From the NCBI GenBank assembly GCA_037974965.1, contig JBBPFI010000005.1, forward strand, positions 1,240,001 to 1,304,000: a stretch of 64,000 nt of DNA, given 5' to 3'. The notes beneath the pieces were generated by a model that saw only the letters and a program-made list of their open reading frames with translations, ran no database searches and was not told the DNA's origin. Below, one piece after another: positions 1 to 12,551 of this stretch. A program made the translations under genes and the position numbers. This stretch comes from Dacryopinax spathularia. Taxonomy: Eukaryota; Basidiomycota; Dacrymycetes; Dacrymycetales; Dacrymycetaceae. How positions within the stretch are numbered: position 1 is the first letter of the stretch; each line of letters starts with the position of its first letter.

Positions 1-30
1 CAGAAAGATGGAAGAGAAAGGGAGACGCAC

Positions 31-287
31 GCAGTAAAGTCGGCACTCCCCGAAACAGCCCTACTCCCACTCCCATCCAACCGGGTACACCACACCGCGC
101 CCTTATGCCCAATAAACGTGCCCAGCCAATCACCCTTCCAATCCCTCAGCATCGGGTTCCCATCCTTGCAGGACGAGACGAGCAAGTACGAGCCATCTTG
201 CTCGAGATGGGGCGAGAAAGAAAGATGGACAACGGGGCGGGTGTGGCCGGAGCAGGTGAGGGGGACGTTCCGCTGTTGGGTGGCCAT
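31..287 (-). CDS. STRAP-like WD40-repeat protein, first coding exon only (gene runs off the left edge)
   Basis: The ATG at 287-285 opens a frame whose first residues contain LTCSGHTRPVV, followed by SCKDGNPMLRDWKGDW and FIGHKGAVW, then a second blade with SGSADFT. This is the N-terminal blade pattern of serine/threonine kinase receptor-associated protein (STRAP/unrip), a WD40 propeller linked in animals to the SMN complex and TGF-beta signalling. A GTGCGT donor begins at 30, so the exon ends at 31 in phase 2 and the rest lies outside the window. The start matches the family start almost exactly. A decayed copy of the 3' half of a gene of this family is at about 17.3-18.0 kb. Confidence 0.85.
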
Positions 288-1323
288 TCCTCCGCTATGT
301 GCTGCTATGAGAGAGTATTAGAGTGGTTGTGCGGTAGAAGTTGGGTGGTATGATAGCGTGATGAGTAAAGGGGTTGTATGCTGCTGCTGCGTTGGTGGCG
401 AGAGTCGTACAGTGAGATGTATGCGCTTCGATTTGCGTCGTTCGATGAGCTGAGGTTGGAAGGAGATCGTAAAGACGTCGAAAAGGTCGTCGTTAGCGTT
501 GCAGGCCGTCACAGCCGTTTGCACAGTCGGGGTGGGCGATGATAAGGCAGATGGGGTCGGAGTCGGAGTTGCGCTGGGTTGGGGAGGGACACGTGGGTTA
601 CCTATATGCAGACAGAAGGGCAGAATCGGCTCTAAGGCCGTGGTTGGGTCCGGATGAGAGGGGAAGGGTGGCTCAGAATGACAGGGGATAGAAGGAGGGG
701 TGGCGACTGTAGGGGTGGTGATGCACCGCAGAAGCCGCTCTGCAGAAGCACTCAGAGAGGGGGCCGGCAGTCGAAAGAGAGGTGAGGAGCCGAGAGCCGT
801 GGGAAGTCTGAGCGTTGAGAGTCGAAGTGCGGCGTTAGAGTTTTGCAGGTGAGCTAGTGGAATATGCGGGAATGGAGGAAGATGGAGATAGGTTGATGCG
901 TTGGACAATGAACGGTGAGCTGAGGGGAATGACCATGGGCCTTTCAGTGCTTGCCTTGGGGTCGGGGAAGACTGAGTCGCTCTTGCAGGGGAAAGAGCGG
1001 AGGCTATCGGCCAAAAGCAGCTGCACCGGTTATAACCGACAACGAAGACGTCTCTATTTAAGCGATCATCTTTTGGGCAAGCACGGGGAGGGTGATAGGG
1101 TGATGAAAGGAGGGAGAAGACGGTGTTGTGGCGTGTTAGAAGGAAAGGGGGAGGGTCACGAGATGTTGATGAATAGTATCATTCGGTGCTTCCTGTTCCA
1201 TGTATGCAGCTTGTAGTGTACGTTGAAATCGCACAACCAGCTTCAACCCAGTTTATTCTTCTTATCCGTCCCTGCATGCTATATTCCTTCCAACCCATAG
1301 TCTGCTCCTCCTCCTGTAACCCG
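288..1323. other. Intergenic, about 1 kb, no gene recognised
   Basis: Upstream of the STRAP-like gene and downstream of the alcohol dehydrogenase. Purine-rich on the plus strand. The open frames here are Ser/Pro/Thr-rich low-complexity translations with no recognisable domain, so I read it as 5' leader/promoter plus the 3' flank of the next gene. Confidence 0.5.
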
Positions 1324-3114
1324 TTATGCCCAAGGATCAAATACCACCTTCCCCCATTCCCGACTATCGAACTTCTCGTACCCCTCCACCGCCTGCCTAA
1401 GCGGGATAACCCTCTCCACCAGCGCTTCCTCCCCGCCCACACCACCTAGGACGTCCCTTCTCCTCACCAACAAGTCCACAGCGAGGGGGAACATAGCCCG
1501 CACGGGACAGCGCCCAAAGGACATGGAGACGTTCTTCGTATACAGCGCGTCCCCGTTCAACGGGAACTGGGGCGAGGTATGAACGCCGACGGAGGAGATC
1601 ACGCCGAATGGACGGATGAGGTCGTACGCCAAAAGCAGAGCAGAATCGTTCCCGACAATCTATCTCCCGTATCAGCATACAGGTCGCATCTCCCCGTGCC
1701 CCACTTCCGCCCGGTGCGGCCGCCTCGGCACGCGAAGGGCAGAAGCGCAATGATGAGGTATGAGGGATGAGAAGAAAGAGAACGCACCTCAAGAACAGCA
1801 TCAACCCCTTTCTCCGTCTCGGCCGTGACGGCCTTCTTGGCCTGCTCGATATCGAGCACCGCTACGTGTGCCGCTTCCTCGGGCGTCATCTTCTTGAGGA
1901 TCGCTTCTGCTTTCGCGCGGCGGGCGGGGACGGGGTCGACGGCGTAGATGTTGTATGTGGGGACGGCGTTCTGCGTGAGGATGTCGAGCAGGGATACAAG
2001 GGCGCACTACATACACGCCCGTCAGCTTTCTTTCACTCTTCTCATACTTCTCGCAGGAGATGGGATAGGATAGACGATGAGAGGGGAGGGAGAGAGGAGA
2101 AAGACGCACGATCCCCACCGGCCCCAAACCAACAATCGCGACGCTCAGCCTCCTATCCTCCTCCGTCACCCTCGCTCCCTCCTGCTGCCCCACAACCCTC
2201 GGCACCACCTCGCCAATACTGAACGGATACGGCGTCCCCCTAACAACAGGGGCCACATTCGGATGCCCCAGAGCCTGGATCGCAGCGAAGTACCCGGTGG
2301 GCAGGATATCGCCGCAGAGCATGAAGCTTTCTTCTGCTAGGTCTTTCGGAAGGTCTGGGGGAAGGAGGAATAAAGTACCGCCTGCTTTGGGGATCCGGGC
2401 GTATTGAGCTTGGGCGCCGGGGAGGTTGGGCGAGCCGAACAGGAGGGAGTGGACGCAGCGGGAGGGGAAGCCGATGCGGCAGAAACTGCGAGCGAGCGGG
2501 TCAGCACACTCTTCCAATACCTTTCCCGAGTTCCCAGCCGGCGAAGGAAGGCAGAAGGCAGGGAAAGGGAGAGAGGGGGAAGGGGAATGGACGCACTGGC
2601 ACTCCTCGCACGAACACGTAAAAGGCGAAACGACCTTATCCCCGACCTTGAGTTTCCCATACAGCGCCGGCCTCCCCACCAACGCAGGCCCATCAGCGCC
2701 GAACGACGTGCCGAGAGCGACGACCTCGCCGATCAGCTCGTGTCCGCAGACGTAGGGAGCGGTAAAGGGCTCGAGGCCGCGGTAGGCATGGAGGTCGGAG
2801 CCGCAGAGACCGGCTTTCTGCGAGCGCGCGAGCAGAGCGAGCGCGCGAGCAGAGCGAGCAAGAAAGCGGGACTGCGTTAGTCCCGCGTGCCTTGGCAGAG
2901 AGGGGGGGGAGGGACGTACGAGGACTTTGACAATAGCGTCATCCGGGTGCTCGATCCTACCCCCCCACCCAGAGCGTCAGCACCTCGCCCAAGTAGAGGA
3001 AAGACAAATTTGAGCGCACTTTGGTGTGGGTAGTTCCTCAACCCTAATATCCGCCAACTTTCCGGGGTGCAGGCGGACGGCCGTCGAAGTAGCGGGAAGA
3101 GCAGGTGTAGCCAT
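1324..3114 (-). CDS. Zinc-dependent medium-chain alcohol dehydrogenase, five exons
   Basis: Oxidoreductase of the medium-chain dehydrogenase family, likely acting on an alcohol/aldehyde pair with NAD(P). Reading from ATG 3114: exon 1 (to about 3020) has VRLHPGKLADIRVEELPTPK; exon 2 has IEHPDDAIVKVL; exon 3 has the catalytic zinc region GLCGSDLH and GHELIGEVV, then the structural-zinc cysteines (CSCEEC, then CRIGFPSRC after the next intron); exon 4 ends at the dinucleotide-binding motif AIVGLGPVG. The last two coding blocks hold the rest of the Rossmann fold (YNIYAVDPVPARR) and the C-terminus SREWGKVVFDPWA before TAA at 1326-1324. Start chosen because the family N-terminus follows at once. No frame break seen. 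Substrate cannot be told from sequence. Confidence 0.85.
2822..2855. repeat. Two perfect tandem copies of a 17-bp unit inside an ADH intron
   Basis: GAGCGCGCGAGCAGAGC occurs twice back to back (2822-2838 and 2839-2855), just inside the acceptor of the second intron of the alcohol dehydrogenase gene. Confidence 0.8.
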
Positions 3115-4660
3115 GTTCACTCTAATGAATCAACCCAATCCTTCCAGTCTGACCGATACAACCCAAGCAAGAGCAGGAGAAGGAGCAGGAGGAGAGCAGG
3201 GGTAGGGAGAGGCAAGCGACGGACCGGAATAATATACAGTACACCTCCCTTTTGCGTTACGGCCGGAGGAGGACGACTCAGTGGACTCGACGGGAATTCG
3301 GGCGGACGACGGCGCGGGGAACCGAACAGGGTCTCCCGCGCCGGATCATCTCATCTCCATTTCGGCCGCGGGCCGAGAGGTTCCTGATCGATCAGCCCTG
3401 AAAATGATCGAACCTGATCGAGTTGATCGGGTTCTGGGAGGTAAAAGGTGAGGATCGGTGGGACTGAGGGCGGGGTTTGCTCGCGACCGACTTCGACGGG
3501 GCTTGGCTTCTTTCAAGTACTTGGCTTATAGCTTGCCTTGAGCCTGAGGGAAGGCGCGTATATGCTCTCGCTCTGCTTTAGTTCGGTATTTGCTGGGCTC
3601 GCCGGATCTTGGGTCGAGGGGTTTTGGGGACTGGGCGACGCGCCGATGGAGGTTCTTTCCGTCGCTGAGGAGGATCTCTACTCACGCGTCTGTCCACATC
3701 GCCTGCCCTCGATGGGATACCCTTTGCTTGGAGCTATCCGTTTGTCCACAACATGCTAGGGGTCTTGGCTCTATGCATGTACTTCCCCTGTACGGGTGTC
3801 TGCCTACTCAGCTGGGTTTGTCTTCCTGCGGTTCGGGGTGCTCTTTATGAACACTTGGCGCGGCCGCGCTCGAAGCGCGAGGGACTCAGGACGATCTCCC
3901 TGGTCTGCCCCGGCCTCTCTTCGATAATGTGGAAGATTTCCGCTGTGCTGTTCTTGCTCGCAGGCTCGGTATCATGGGACAGCTCGTTGACATCTGGATA
4001 TCTTCTTGCTGGATCGGCATCCCATTCTTCCTGTTCAAGCTAATCTTCGACACTGCATGTCCGTACTTGGCGCGCTACCGACTCTAGTCTCAATATGGAA
4101 TGACCATATTCTGGTAGTGGTCCTCCCCTCGTAACATCCCGCACTCTGGGACCGAGCTGCGCCCTTCGGTCAACATCTTCCAGGCTCCTCCTCTACCGCG
4201 TCCACAGCTGAAGGAATATTAACACAACTTCGGAACCTGCTCTGCCGTTTTCGTCTGATATGATCGTCCATTCTCCTCGGCCCGAGTCACCAGCATCATG
4301 TTCCCCTCATGCTCGCCCGCTCCGTCGGCTCCTACACGCCCCAGCCTGCCCCGCACCTGCCTTCGCAGCTCACCTCCGGAAACCGGATCGAGGGAAATGA
4401 CTGCCCGTTCTGAATCTCATCTTCCTTCGCTCGAGTCAATCAACCAGTATTGAAGCAGCCAATCAACTCCGGACGCTCGTCTACCTTTGCTCCGGTGCCT
4501 CTCTGGTGGAAACTTACGTAGCAGGCCGCTCTGGACGGGCAGTCCTCAGACTCTGGGCGAAGTTGTTGGCTCTTGGCATTGTTATCGGGCAGTCGGGAAA
4601 CTGGATATAATGGCCCCCTTCCACTCTCCCACAACAAACCCCCCATCAGGACAAGCAAGG
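3115..4660. other. Intergenic between divergent ADH and sedolisin genes, no gene recognised
   Basis: About 1.5 kb between two divergently transcribed genes, so it should hold both promoters. Short open frames at 3538-4043 show no family resemblance. The pentamer GATCG occurs five times between 3386 and 3456. Nothing else identified. Confidence 0.5.
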
Positions 4661-7281
4661 ATGCCCCCACTCATGCTGGCTCTCTTGCTCCTATGTCTCC
4701 CCCTCTCCCTCGCAAAGCTGCACGAAACCCGCTCCCACCTCCCCCCCGCCTACACCCGCCACCCAACCCCACCAGACCCATCCTCCCTCCTCCCCACACC
4801 CCTCCGGTTTTTCCTCCTTCAGTCTAACCTCGCCCATGGCCCAGAAAAGCTAATGAACGTCTCATCCCCTTCATCTCCCTTCTTCCGCAAGCACTGGACC
4901 ACCGAGCAGGTGAACGACTTCTTCCGCCCTTCGGAGGAGAGCGCTCTTGCTGTCGAGCGCTGGCTGCTTGACTCCGGGGTGGAGAAAGAGCGGGTGAGGA
5001 GGTCGAAGTCGGGTGGGAGCGTGGATGTTCTGGGGTTGTCGGTGGGGAGGGCGCAGGAGCTGTTGAATACCACTTATGCGCTGTATACGCACGAGGCGAG
5101 GGATGGGCAGCATTTGGGGGTTAGGGAATATCACTTGCCCGAGGAGGTCGCAGAGCACGTCGACTTCGTCTACCCCACCCTCCAATTCGACGGCCACGCA
5201 ACGCGACACGGCAAGCTCGTTCCCCTCTCACCCGAACAGACCGAGCGAGCCGAACTAGCGAAGAAAGAGAAGCGCGATCGTGTTGGCCTGGGCGAGCCGG
5301 GGAGCGGGAATTTGCCGAAGCAAGGCCAGCAGGTTGGGGAGGACCAGCTGGGGGGGAACACCACGAGCGGGATTAGTGTCTGTGGGGAGTTTATCGTTCC
5401 GCCTTGTTTGGTTCGTCCCCTCCCTCCCATCTCCTACGCAACTCTACCCTGGAAGTCAGGAGACAGGGATGACGAGCTGACCGCTTCGCAGGAACGACTC
5501 TACTCCTTCCCCCCTCCCGACCCCTCCGCCCAAGCCGTATACGGCACGAACCACCTCGGCATAGTCGAATACACACCCCAATCCTACCTCCCCCAGGACC
5601 TCGACCAATTCTTCGCCTTCTACGCCCCCTACCTCCTCGGCACCCGCCCGACCCTCTACTCCATCGATGGGGGCTCCCTGCAGACCTCTTATGGAGGGTT
5701 TGACTATCAGGGCGAGAGCGACCTGGACTTACAGTACGCTATGGCGCTGAGCTGGCCGGAGGTGCCGGGGTTGTATCAGGTTGGGGACTGGAGTAACGAG
5801 GCGAGCTTTGGGAACTTTTTGGATGGGGTTGATGGGAGTTATTGTGCGTTTGAGGGGGGGGACGACCCGACGGTCGATGAGATCTTTCCGAGTCCGGGTG
5901 CGTCTGCCTGTATCATCTTCTTCATTTCCTCATCTCCTCATCTCCCCACCCCTTCCCTCCCCGCGTTTCCTCTCCTCTTCTGTTCTGCTGTTCTGCTCTT
6001 CGGTCCTCTTTTGCTTGCATTGGGCGCTCTTGGCTGGAGGAGGCGAGCGTGTTGCTGATCCTCAGCGTGTGTGGGTAGGGTACGACCACCCAGAAGACTG
6101 CGGCACCGTTCCCAAAACCACCGTAATCTCCACTTCGTACGGATACAACGAGGTGCGGCACAACTTCCGCAACTTCAATAGCAATCTACTGATGTTTCTC
6201 GTTTCGACGTACAGTACGACCTCCCATACAGCTACATGCGCCGACAGTGCGATGAGTATCTTAAGCTGGGGTTGCAGGGCGTTACGGTCGTTTTTAGTAG
6301 TGGGGACTATGGGGTTGGGGGGAATATGGGCGGGTTGTGTGTTGATAGGAGTACTGGTGCGCCATTCCCTCCCTCCTTCTACCTATTGTTTCTTCTCTGC
6401 TGTGTGGGTTGCTGCAGGGCGGTACTGACGATGTCCGCGCATAGGATACTATGACTACGAAGGCACAATGTTCACGCCCTCCTTCCCCTCGACCTGCCCC
6501 TGGGTGCTCTCCGTCGGGGCGACCCAAATCCCGCCCTACGCGACCGACCCCTTCGGGCAGCCCGAAGTCGCCTGCGAGGAAGTGATCACCTCCGGCGGCG
6601 GGTTCAGCAACGTCTTCCCCCGCCCGGCATACCAAGACTCGGCGGTCTCCTCCTACCTCTCCAATCATGGACCGAGCACGGAGTCGAAGTTGGACTATAG
6701 TATGGGCGAGGTTAGGGCGTACCCGGATCTGAGCGCGAATGGGGCGAATTATTTGGTTAGTGTCGATGGGGGGTTGACGTTGGTTTATGGGACGAGCGCG
6801 AGTGCGCCGGTCGTGGCGAGTTTGATCGCGAAGATCAATTCGGCGCTGGAGGGGCAGGGGAACGCACCGTACGTCCGCTTCTTTCTCTCTTGTTTTCCTC
6901 GTCCTCCCCCTGTCCCCACTTCCCTTCCTACTCGTTCTTCTCTCTCTCTCTCTTGCTCCTTTACGGCCGCGTGCGGGGCGTACGGTGCCGGCCCAGAGCG
7001 CAGCTGACGAACAACAGCGTCGGGTTCATAAACCCCGTCATATACGCCAACCCTGATCGGATAAACGACATCACATCCGGTAGCAACCCAGGCTGCGGAA
7101 CAGGAGGGTTCAACACCGCTCCAGGGTGGGATCCCGTGACCGGTACGCACTTCCCCACTCACTCTCAACTCTCCATTCTTCACTCTTCACTCTTCACTCA
7201 AGAATCGACGACTGACGAAGCGTAGGGGTTGGCACGCTGAACTATGCGAAGCTGCATGATTTCTATATGCGCTTGGGCTGA
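4661..7281 (+). CDS. Sedolisin (peptidase family S53, tripeptidyl-peptidase type), secreted
   Basis: Acid serine-carboxyl protease that would act outside the cell or in the vacuole. ATG 4661 gives a strong signal peptide (LMLALLLLCLPLSLA). The activation prodomain follows (FFRKHWTTEQVNDFF; YHLPEEVAEHVDFVYPT). Catalytic Glu and Asp lie in GESDLDLQYAM with the E-x3-D spacing, the oxyanion Asp in FSSGDYGVGG and the nucleophile Ser in YGTSASAP. Introns at roughly 5407-5492, 5895-6079, 6170-6215, 6356-6446, 6869-7004 and 7140-7225 join these blocks; the last exon ends DFYMRLG then TGA at 7279-7281. An upstream in-frame ATG at 4610 would put extra residues ahead of the signal peptide and is less likely. 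No frame break seen. Confidence 0.85.
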
Positions 7282-7515
7282 ACGAGAAGAGGGGCGGCCG
7301 ATGGGGGTTCGGGTCGTTACGTTTCTCTGACTTGCTTAAATCATTCTTTCTGTGACTCCTGTACACTTTACGATCAGATGTTCTTGCTAATGACGTTTTG
7401 CTTGATTTATCGTTTGCACCATATATGCGCCGGCCGACCATACTGGCGACGGGCCAAGTATACATTTCGGTTTATTTCCTACAGCTGTGTATGGACAGCG
7501 GTTCAATGTTGTTGT

Positions 7516-8474
7516 CTACAGCTCGTCCATGTGACGAGCGAAATGGCGCGAGTGCAGCTTCGCACCGGCCTCGTCAATTGCCTTGATATCGGCGTCACTC
7601 AGCTTAGGCAGAGAGTACGACCCAAGGTACTCCTTCAGGCGTTCCTCCTTCGTCGTGGTCCTATCTCCACCAATAAGTCATTGTAAGAGCAGAACATGAG
7701 GGTGAGACGTACGTGACGGCAATGATCCCCTTCTGCTCGAGCCATTTCATCAGTACCTGTGTTTCCGTACCGCCGATCTTCTTGGCTAGTTCTTTGACTA
7801 CGGGCGTAACGGGCCCGTCGGTCTTCTTTGTCAGCGGGGTGAGACCGCCGAAGGACTCGGTGAGGATCCCGTGCTCTTCCTGTAGCTTAAGCAGCGGGAG
7901 GAGCTGCTTGTACACATACGGGTGGAACCTGCATATATGCGTCAGACTTGGACAGATACAGGAGCGAGATACGGACGCACTCAATCTGGTTCACGACAGG
8001 CTTGTGCTTCGCGATCTTCAGCACCCTCTCAAAGTCCCGAATACGGAAGTTGGACACTCCGATGCTCTTAGCCAACCCGGCGTCCTTCACCTCCTCCAAT
8101 CCCTTCCACACCTCCTCCAGCCTGCCGGGAGCCTCGAAGCTCGTCGGGGAATGGATGAGGAAGAGGTCGACGTAGTCCAGCTTGAGCTTGGCCAGACTGC
8201 CTTTGAGGTTCTGCGTGACCGTCTCGCCCTCGTCGAGCTTGACCACTTTGGTCGTGACGAAGAGCTTGTCGCGCGGGATCCCAGACTGCGCGATCGCTTC
8301 GCCTAGGCTGTCCTCGTTGCCGTAAACTTGGGCCCCGTCGAGGTGGGTGTAGTTCGCTTTGAGGGCGGCGAGGACGGGCTTGACGGCGTTCTGCTGGTAC
8401 AGAGCCGTGCCGGTGCCGAATGCGAGCTGAGGGATCGTGTGACCGTCGAGGAGCTTGAGGACAGGGACAGACAT
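7516..8474 (-). CDS. Aldo/keto reductase, tandem paralogue 1
   Basis: NAD(P)H-dependent carbonyl reductase fold. Starts MSVPVLKLLDGHTIPQ; the family tetrad is visible as Asp and Tyr in HLDGAQVYGNEDS, Lys in FVTTKV and His in FLIHSP. The IGVSNF motif and the NQIEFHPY junction follow, the latter spliced across the first intron. The third exon ends HMDEL then TAG at 7518-7516. The frame is open upstream to 8564 and would add a hydrophobic stretch, but the neighbouring paralogue starts at the equivalent Met, so 8474 is preferred. It lies in tandem, same strand, with the gene at 8903-9862 and is clearly its duplicate. Substrate unknown. Confidence 0.85.
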
Positions 8475-8902
8475 AGCGATTGACAGAGGCGAGAGCAAGA
8501 GCAACAGCAGGCAGAAGTAGGACGCGAGAGTCACGGTGGTCGTTGGCTCCAACATGCAGGGCAATTATATGCCCTCCCTGGGTGCTTCATCATCGACCGG
8601 TGAGGTGGAGACGTCGCCGTATCGTGCGAGCACACCATTCGGTCGTTCAGTGACCAATCATATCGCGTCAGCGCGACGGTCGGGTAAATGCCGCGACGGT
8701 CCGACACTCATTCGATCCATGGCGACATTCCAACGATGAAAGTCACAACCTCGCGCTATTCTCGAACTTTCGGACAATCACATTTGTCTAGCAAAACCGT
8801 GGTACAGGATACAACAAGGACAATGGGTCTCTATCCATGGCAAAGAGGCCCGAATACAGTTTCGCGAATACATTGATTTCAGAGCGTCTTCAGTCCTATT
8901 GC
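8475..8902. other. Spacer between tandem aldo/keto reductases
   Basis: About 430 bp with no coding signal. Holds the promoter of the downstream paralogue on the minus strand. Pyrimidine-rich on the minus strand near 8480-8530. Confidence 0.5.
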
Positions 8903-9862
8903 CTAGAGCTCCTCCATGAACTTATTGAAATGGCGGAAGTGCAGTTTAGCACCAGCTTCGTCAATAGCCTTGATGTCCTCTTCGGTCAGCTTCGGCAGCT
9001 TGTACGTGTCCAAGTACTCCTTCAGGCGCTCGTCCTTCGATGTAGTCCTGTCCGGTCACAGGTCAGCGATAGAATACAGCCACGGTCATCTGCACTCACG
9101 TAACAGCGATGATTCCCTTCTGTTCGAGCCATTTCATGAGAACTTGCCCTTCCGTACCGCCGATCTTGGCTGCAATCTCCTTGATAACAGGAGTCACAGG
9201 ACCGTCAGGCTTCTTTGTGATAGGTACAAGGCCGCCGTACGACTCGGTGAGGATGCCGTGCTCCTCCTGCAGCTTCAACAGAGGAAGAAGCTGCTTATAG
9301 ACGTAAGGATGGAACCTGCATATATCTGCGTCAGCTTGTGTTTACTGTGGGATTTGGCTCTGACGCACTCAATCTGGTTCACAACCGGCTTGTACTTGGC
9401 GATCTTGAGGAGACGGTCGTAGTCCCTCAGACGCCAGTTCGACACACCAATGCTCTTCGCCAAACCTTCATCCTTCACCTGCTCAAAGCCCTTCCACACC
9501 TCCTCCATCCGGCCCGGCTCCTCGAAGTGAATGGGCATGTGGATAAGGAACAAGTCCACATACTCCAGCTTGAGCTTGGCCAGACTGCCCTTCAGGCTCT
9601 CGCGCACCGTCTCACCCTCAGCGAGCTTGAACAGCTTGGTCGTGACGAACAGCTTCTCGCGGGGTACACCGGATTCAGCGATAGCGTCGCCCAGGCTATC
9701 CTCGTTCATGTACACTTGGGCGCCGTCCAGGTGGGTGTAGCTCGCCTTGATGGCGGAGACGATAGGCTTGACGACGTTCTGTCGCGAGAGCGCGGTGCCG
9801 GTACCGATCCCGAGTTGGGGGATGGTATGGCCATCGAGCATCTTCAGCACAGGGATAGACAT
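8903..9862 (-). CDS. Aldo/keto reductase, tandem paralogue 2
   Basis: Starts MSIPVLKMLDGHTIPQ and carries the same tetrad regions as its neighbour: HLDGAQVYMNEDS, FVTTKLF, FLIHMP, then IGVSNWR. The coding sequence is split by introns at the same two places (inside NQIEFHPY and after KGIIAVT). The last exon ends HFNKFMEEL then TAG at 8905-8903. The shared intron positions and length show a local tandem duplication. The residue after Tyr (Met instead of Gly) and the LIHMP loop differ, so substrate range may have drifted. Cytosolic by absence of any targeting signal. Confidence 0.85.
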
Positions 9863-10899
9863 GTTCGATAGGATGGTGGTAGGAAATGAGGATGACTAGG
9901 AAGGTGAACGGATAGGCTCGGATAACACCATGTTGCCAGCGTCGAGACCTCCACCCATACAATCGCGGGGTCGTCGTCGAAGGGTGTAAAGCCGACCACC
10001 AGCTTCGTTGTTATATCGATAGGGACTCGCCCCAATTGAACAGCGGCTTCACAAGTGGTTGCCTCCCTCCCAAGCACTCACCTTTACTAGTGCCTGCTGT
10101 TTGCGGCAACTACTCAAGCCACTAGCTGCAATCTGAATCCCAACTGCCGCTGCTCCTCATTCTATGCCGTCTACGGACAATAACCTGGCCAGCATTAAAG
10201 ATCAGTTCTGCCAGTTAACTCGAGGGCCGTTCTAAGAAGGCCGTGATGGGTGGTACGACAAGCCAGGGCGATAGACCTCCCTGTTGCTGCTAAGTCAGGC
10301 TTAAGTGCTGTGCATTGTTGAGCTAAGATCAGAACACAGTTGCGATAATGCCGGAGATCGCGAAAGGCGATTACGTGGATTGGTCATATCGCTTCACGCC
10401 TCGCACTCATATGGGTGCCATCGTCACACTGTGCCTCAGCGCTACAGAACGCTGCTTCGGCATCTAGGTCGGAACAGGGCCTCACATGGCAAAATATCGC
10501 CGGTATATTTGGAGGACTGGATCGCCAATCAGGGAAATTGATGATGAAGCATCATCCACCCGGTCCTCACATCCGCTGGCATCATTTGACACCACATCGG
10601 GAACAAGCTAGCGCCCGGGCCGTCCATCACGGAGGCGTTATTGTCTGCTCTTCTCAAGATACACACTTTATCTTCATCTGCGAGGAACGAACTCAGGTGC
10701 TCTCTGAGAAGCTTTTGCATCCAAACACTCCGCCGCGATATGGATCAACCAACTGAGGATGGGCAGGGGCCCAGGGCATGAATACGCTCAAAAGAACGCT
10801 CTACAGCAGACAACCGCTCGACGGCAAGACCACCTGGAGAGTGCCCGCCGCTCTGTAACACACTAGCATATTGAGGCATATTTCTCCAAGACCGGCGAC
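9863..10899. other. Intergenic about 1 kb, no gene recognised
   Basis: Between the reductase pair and the first DUF6533 gene, divergent orientation. No ORF with family resemblance, no repeats noticed. Confidence 0.5.
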
Positions 10900-12551
10900 A
10901 TGAACACAGGACTGTCCCCTACACTTCTCCTTTCCGCTGTGGGGCAGCGAGCCACGGCGGTACGTCCGCTGCACAACGGATGCTTGTATTTCCTAACGGC
11001 ATCGTCTCTTTTGCATTGCAGACGGTGCTCGGTGAGATCTTTCTTGCTTGCTGAAAGGAACCGAGCTGATCCGCGGAGGTTCCAGCTGCCTGTACAACAT
11101 TGATCGTTCGTCCCGCAGGTCGATCTAACTGCCAAGGTGCTGACTTCATGTTCAGGTCTACGACTACATCTTAACCTTGCGTCAAGAAATCATCCACGTC
11201 TGGCGCTCCCCAGTTAGCGTGGGAAAAGTGCTATTTTTTTTGGTACGATACTTCGCCTTTATTGATCTGTCTCTTCTTGACTGGCGTGAGCTCGGCTTTC
11301 GTGATCGGGTGATTACCCTTCTTATGAGTCCTCGCCGCAGATTACTTCGCCGTAACAAGTTCCTCTCCCTCCTGCAAGATTACTCAAACGATATTGATGT
11401 GTGCGCCGAAGGTATGGAGCGCCTGCATTCGAATACTGATGGACGAGCAGGTTTTCAGCTTGTGGGGATCCTAGGATCGTGCGCCGTAGTCGGTCTCCGA
11501 ACGTGGGCAATCTGGAACCGAAACCGCTTGTGCGCTGTCGTTCTTCTCTCGGCATTCCTCTGCTCGGTGGGCTGGGGCGTTGCAGACGTCGTTGTGTTTA
11601 CGGCGGCACTATCGGGCAAGCGCGCTTTCAATGTCTCCTTATCGTGACGCTGACCACCCACCCGTGTCTTCAGAATATGGCAGCCCGCTCGTGCCGATGG
11701 CTGGGTGCCTTTGGGAGACGTCCTCCGAGGCACTCCTTTTGATGCATGAGTTCTACATCGTCCTCGCCGTTTACGAAGCCAGTCAGTTGGACCTCCCTTC
11801 GAGCGACCTCTGGCTGACCGACTGACACAGTCATACTGCTGGGCACGCTGCTACGAGGGTTCGAACATTGTGGGTTTTAATAAGGCGACAGACTGGCATC
11901 ATCTCACGAAAGTGTTGAAGTGCGAAAGCAACCTGGATTGCTGGTGACCGTGCTGTATCGAGATGGTATGTCACATCGCTCGCCTCCCTGACTTGACATG
12001 GGCTTACCCGGTCCGCTCAGCCTTTTTAGCATCCTGCTTGCTGTCGGGTTTGTGCTGATGTACCCCATCACGACTACCTGCTCATTAGCCTAATCTTTGC
12101 TTTAGTCACTTCCGTCATCGCCGCTTACATGTTCGAGACAAACGTAATGCTGTACCGAGCAAGACTTGCGATGGCGCTAATAACTTCCCAGAACGCTGAG
12201 GTATTCGCATACGCCTTCTTCCATCGAACTATGACGGCCGTTGTATCGACGCGGATAATGTTAAACATTCGCGAAGTATCTACCTCAGCAAATCGAGGGA
12301 ACGTAACGTCTGAGTCAGTTGAAACCACAGTGCTCACTAGTGGCGTTGCGAATTCTACGGCGGCGAACGGGATGTGTAAGTGCTACATTCACCAAATGTC
12401 ACCGTGCGTTCCAATAATCACGAAATCCCGTAGCCCTTGGCCTGAGGGAAAGCTCGTGGTAGATTCAATGAGCTGGAAAACTGAAGTTTCTCATTATCAT
12501 TCGCTTTTTGTAGATTTCTCAGTAGGTAGCTCTTTCGAGATAGGTTTATAG
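10900..12551 (+). CDS. DUF6533 multi-pass membrane protein, copy 1 (subfamily C)
   Basis: Predicted integral membrane protein of the basidiomycete DUF6533 family; function unknown. Exon 1 is 10900-10959 (20 codons), then a 10-nt micro-exon 11022-11031, a 20-nt micro-exon 11086-11105, and the DUF6533 core exon from 11156 (VYDYILTLRQEIIHVW, then VGKVLFFLVRYFAFIDLSLL). Later blocks: GFQLVGILGSCAVVGLRTWAIWNR (about 11453 on), MHEFYIVLAVYEA, LLVTVLYRDG, and the C-terminal STRIMLNIRE at about 12250. The 3' end is uncertain: the terminal frame is open to 12551 but a donor-like GTAAG near 12375 may shorten it. Closest in window to copies 7 and 8. Confidence 0.7.

Noticed and set aside
318-908. 196-codon minus-strand open frame upstream of the STRAP-like gene
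   Set aside because: Pro/Ser/Thr-rich low complexity, no domain, and sits where the 5' leader and promoter should be.
4487-4660. Longer N-terminus for the sedolisin
   Set aside because: The signal peptide directly follows the Met at 4661; extra residues ahead of it would be unusual.
8475-8564. Hydrophobic N-terminal extension of aldo/keto reductase 1 as a signal peptide
   Set aside because: The tandem paralogue starts at the equivalent of Met 8474 and lacks such an extension; the stretch is pyrimidine-rich leader.
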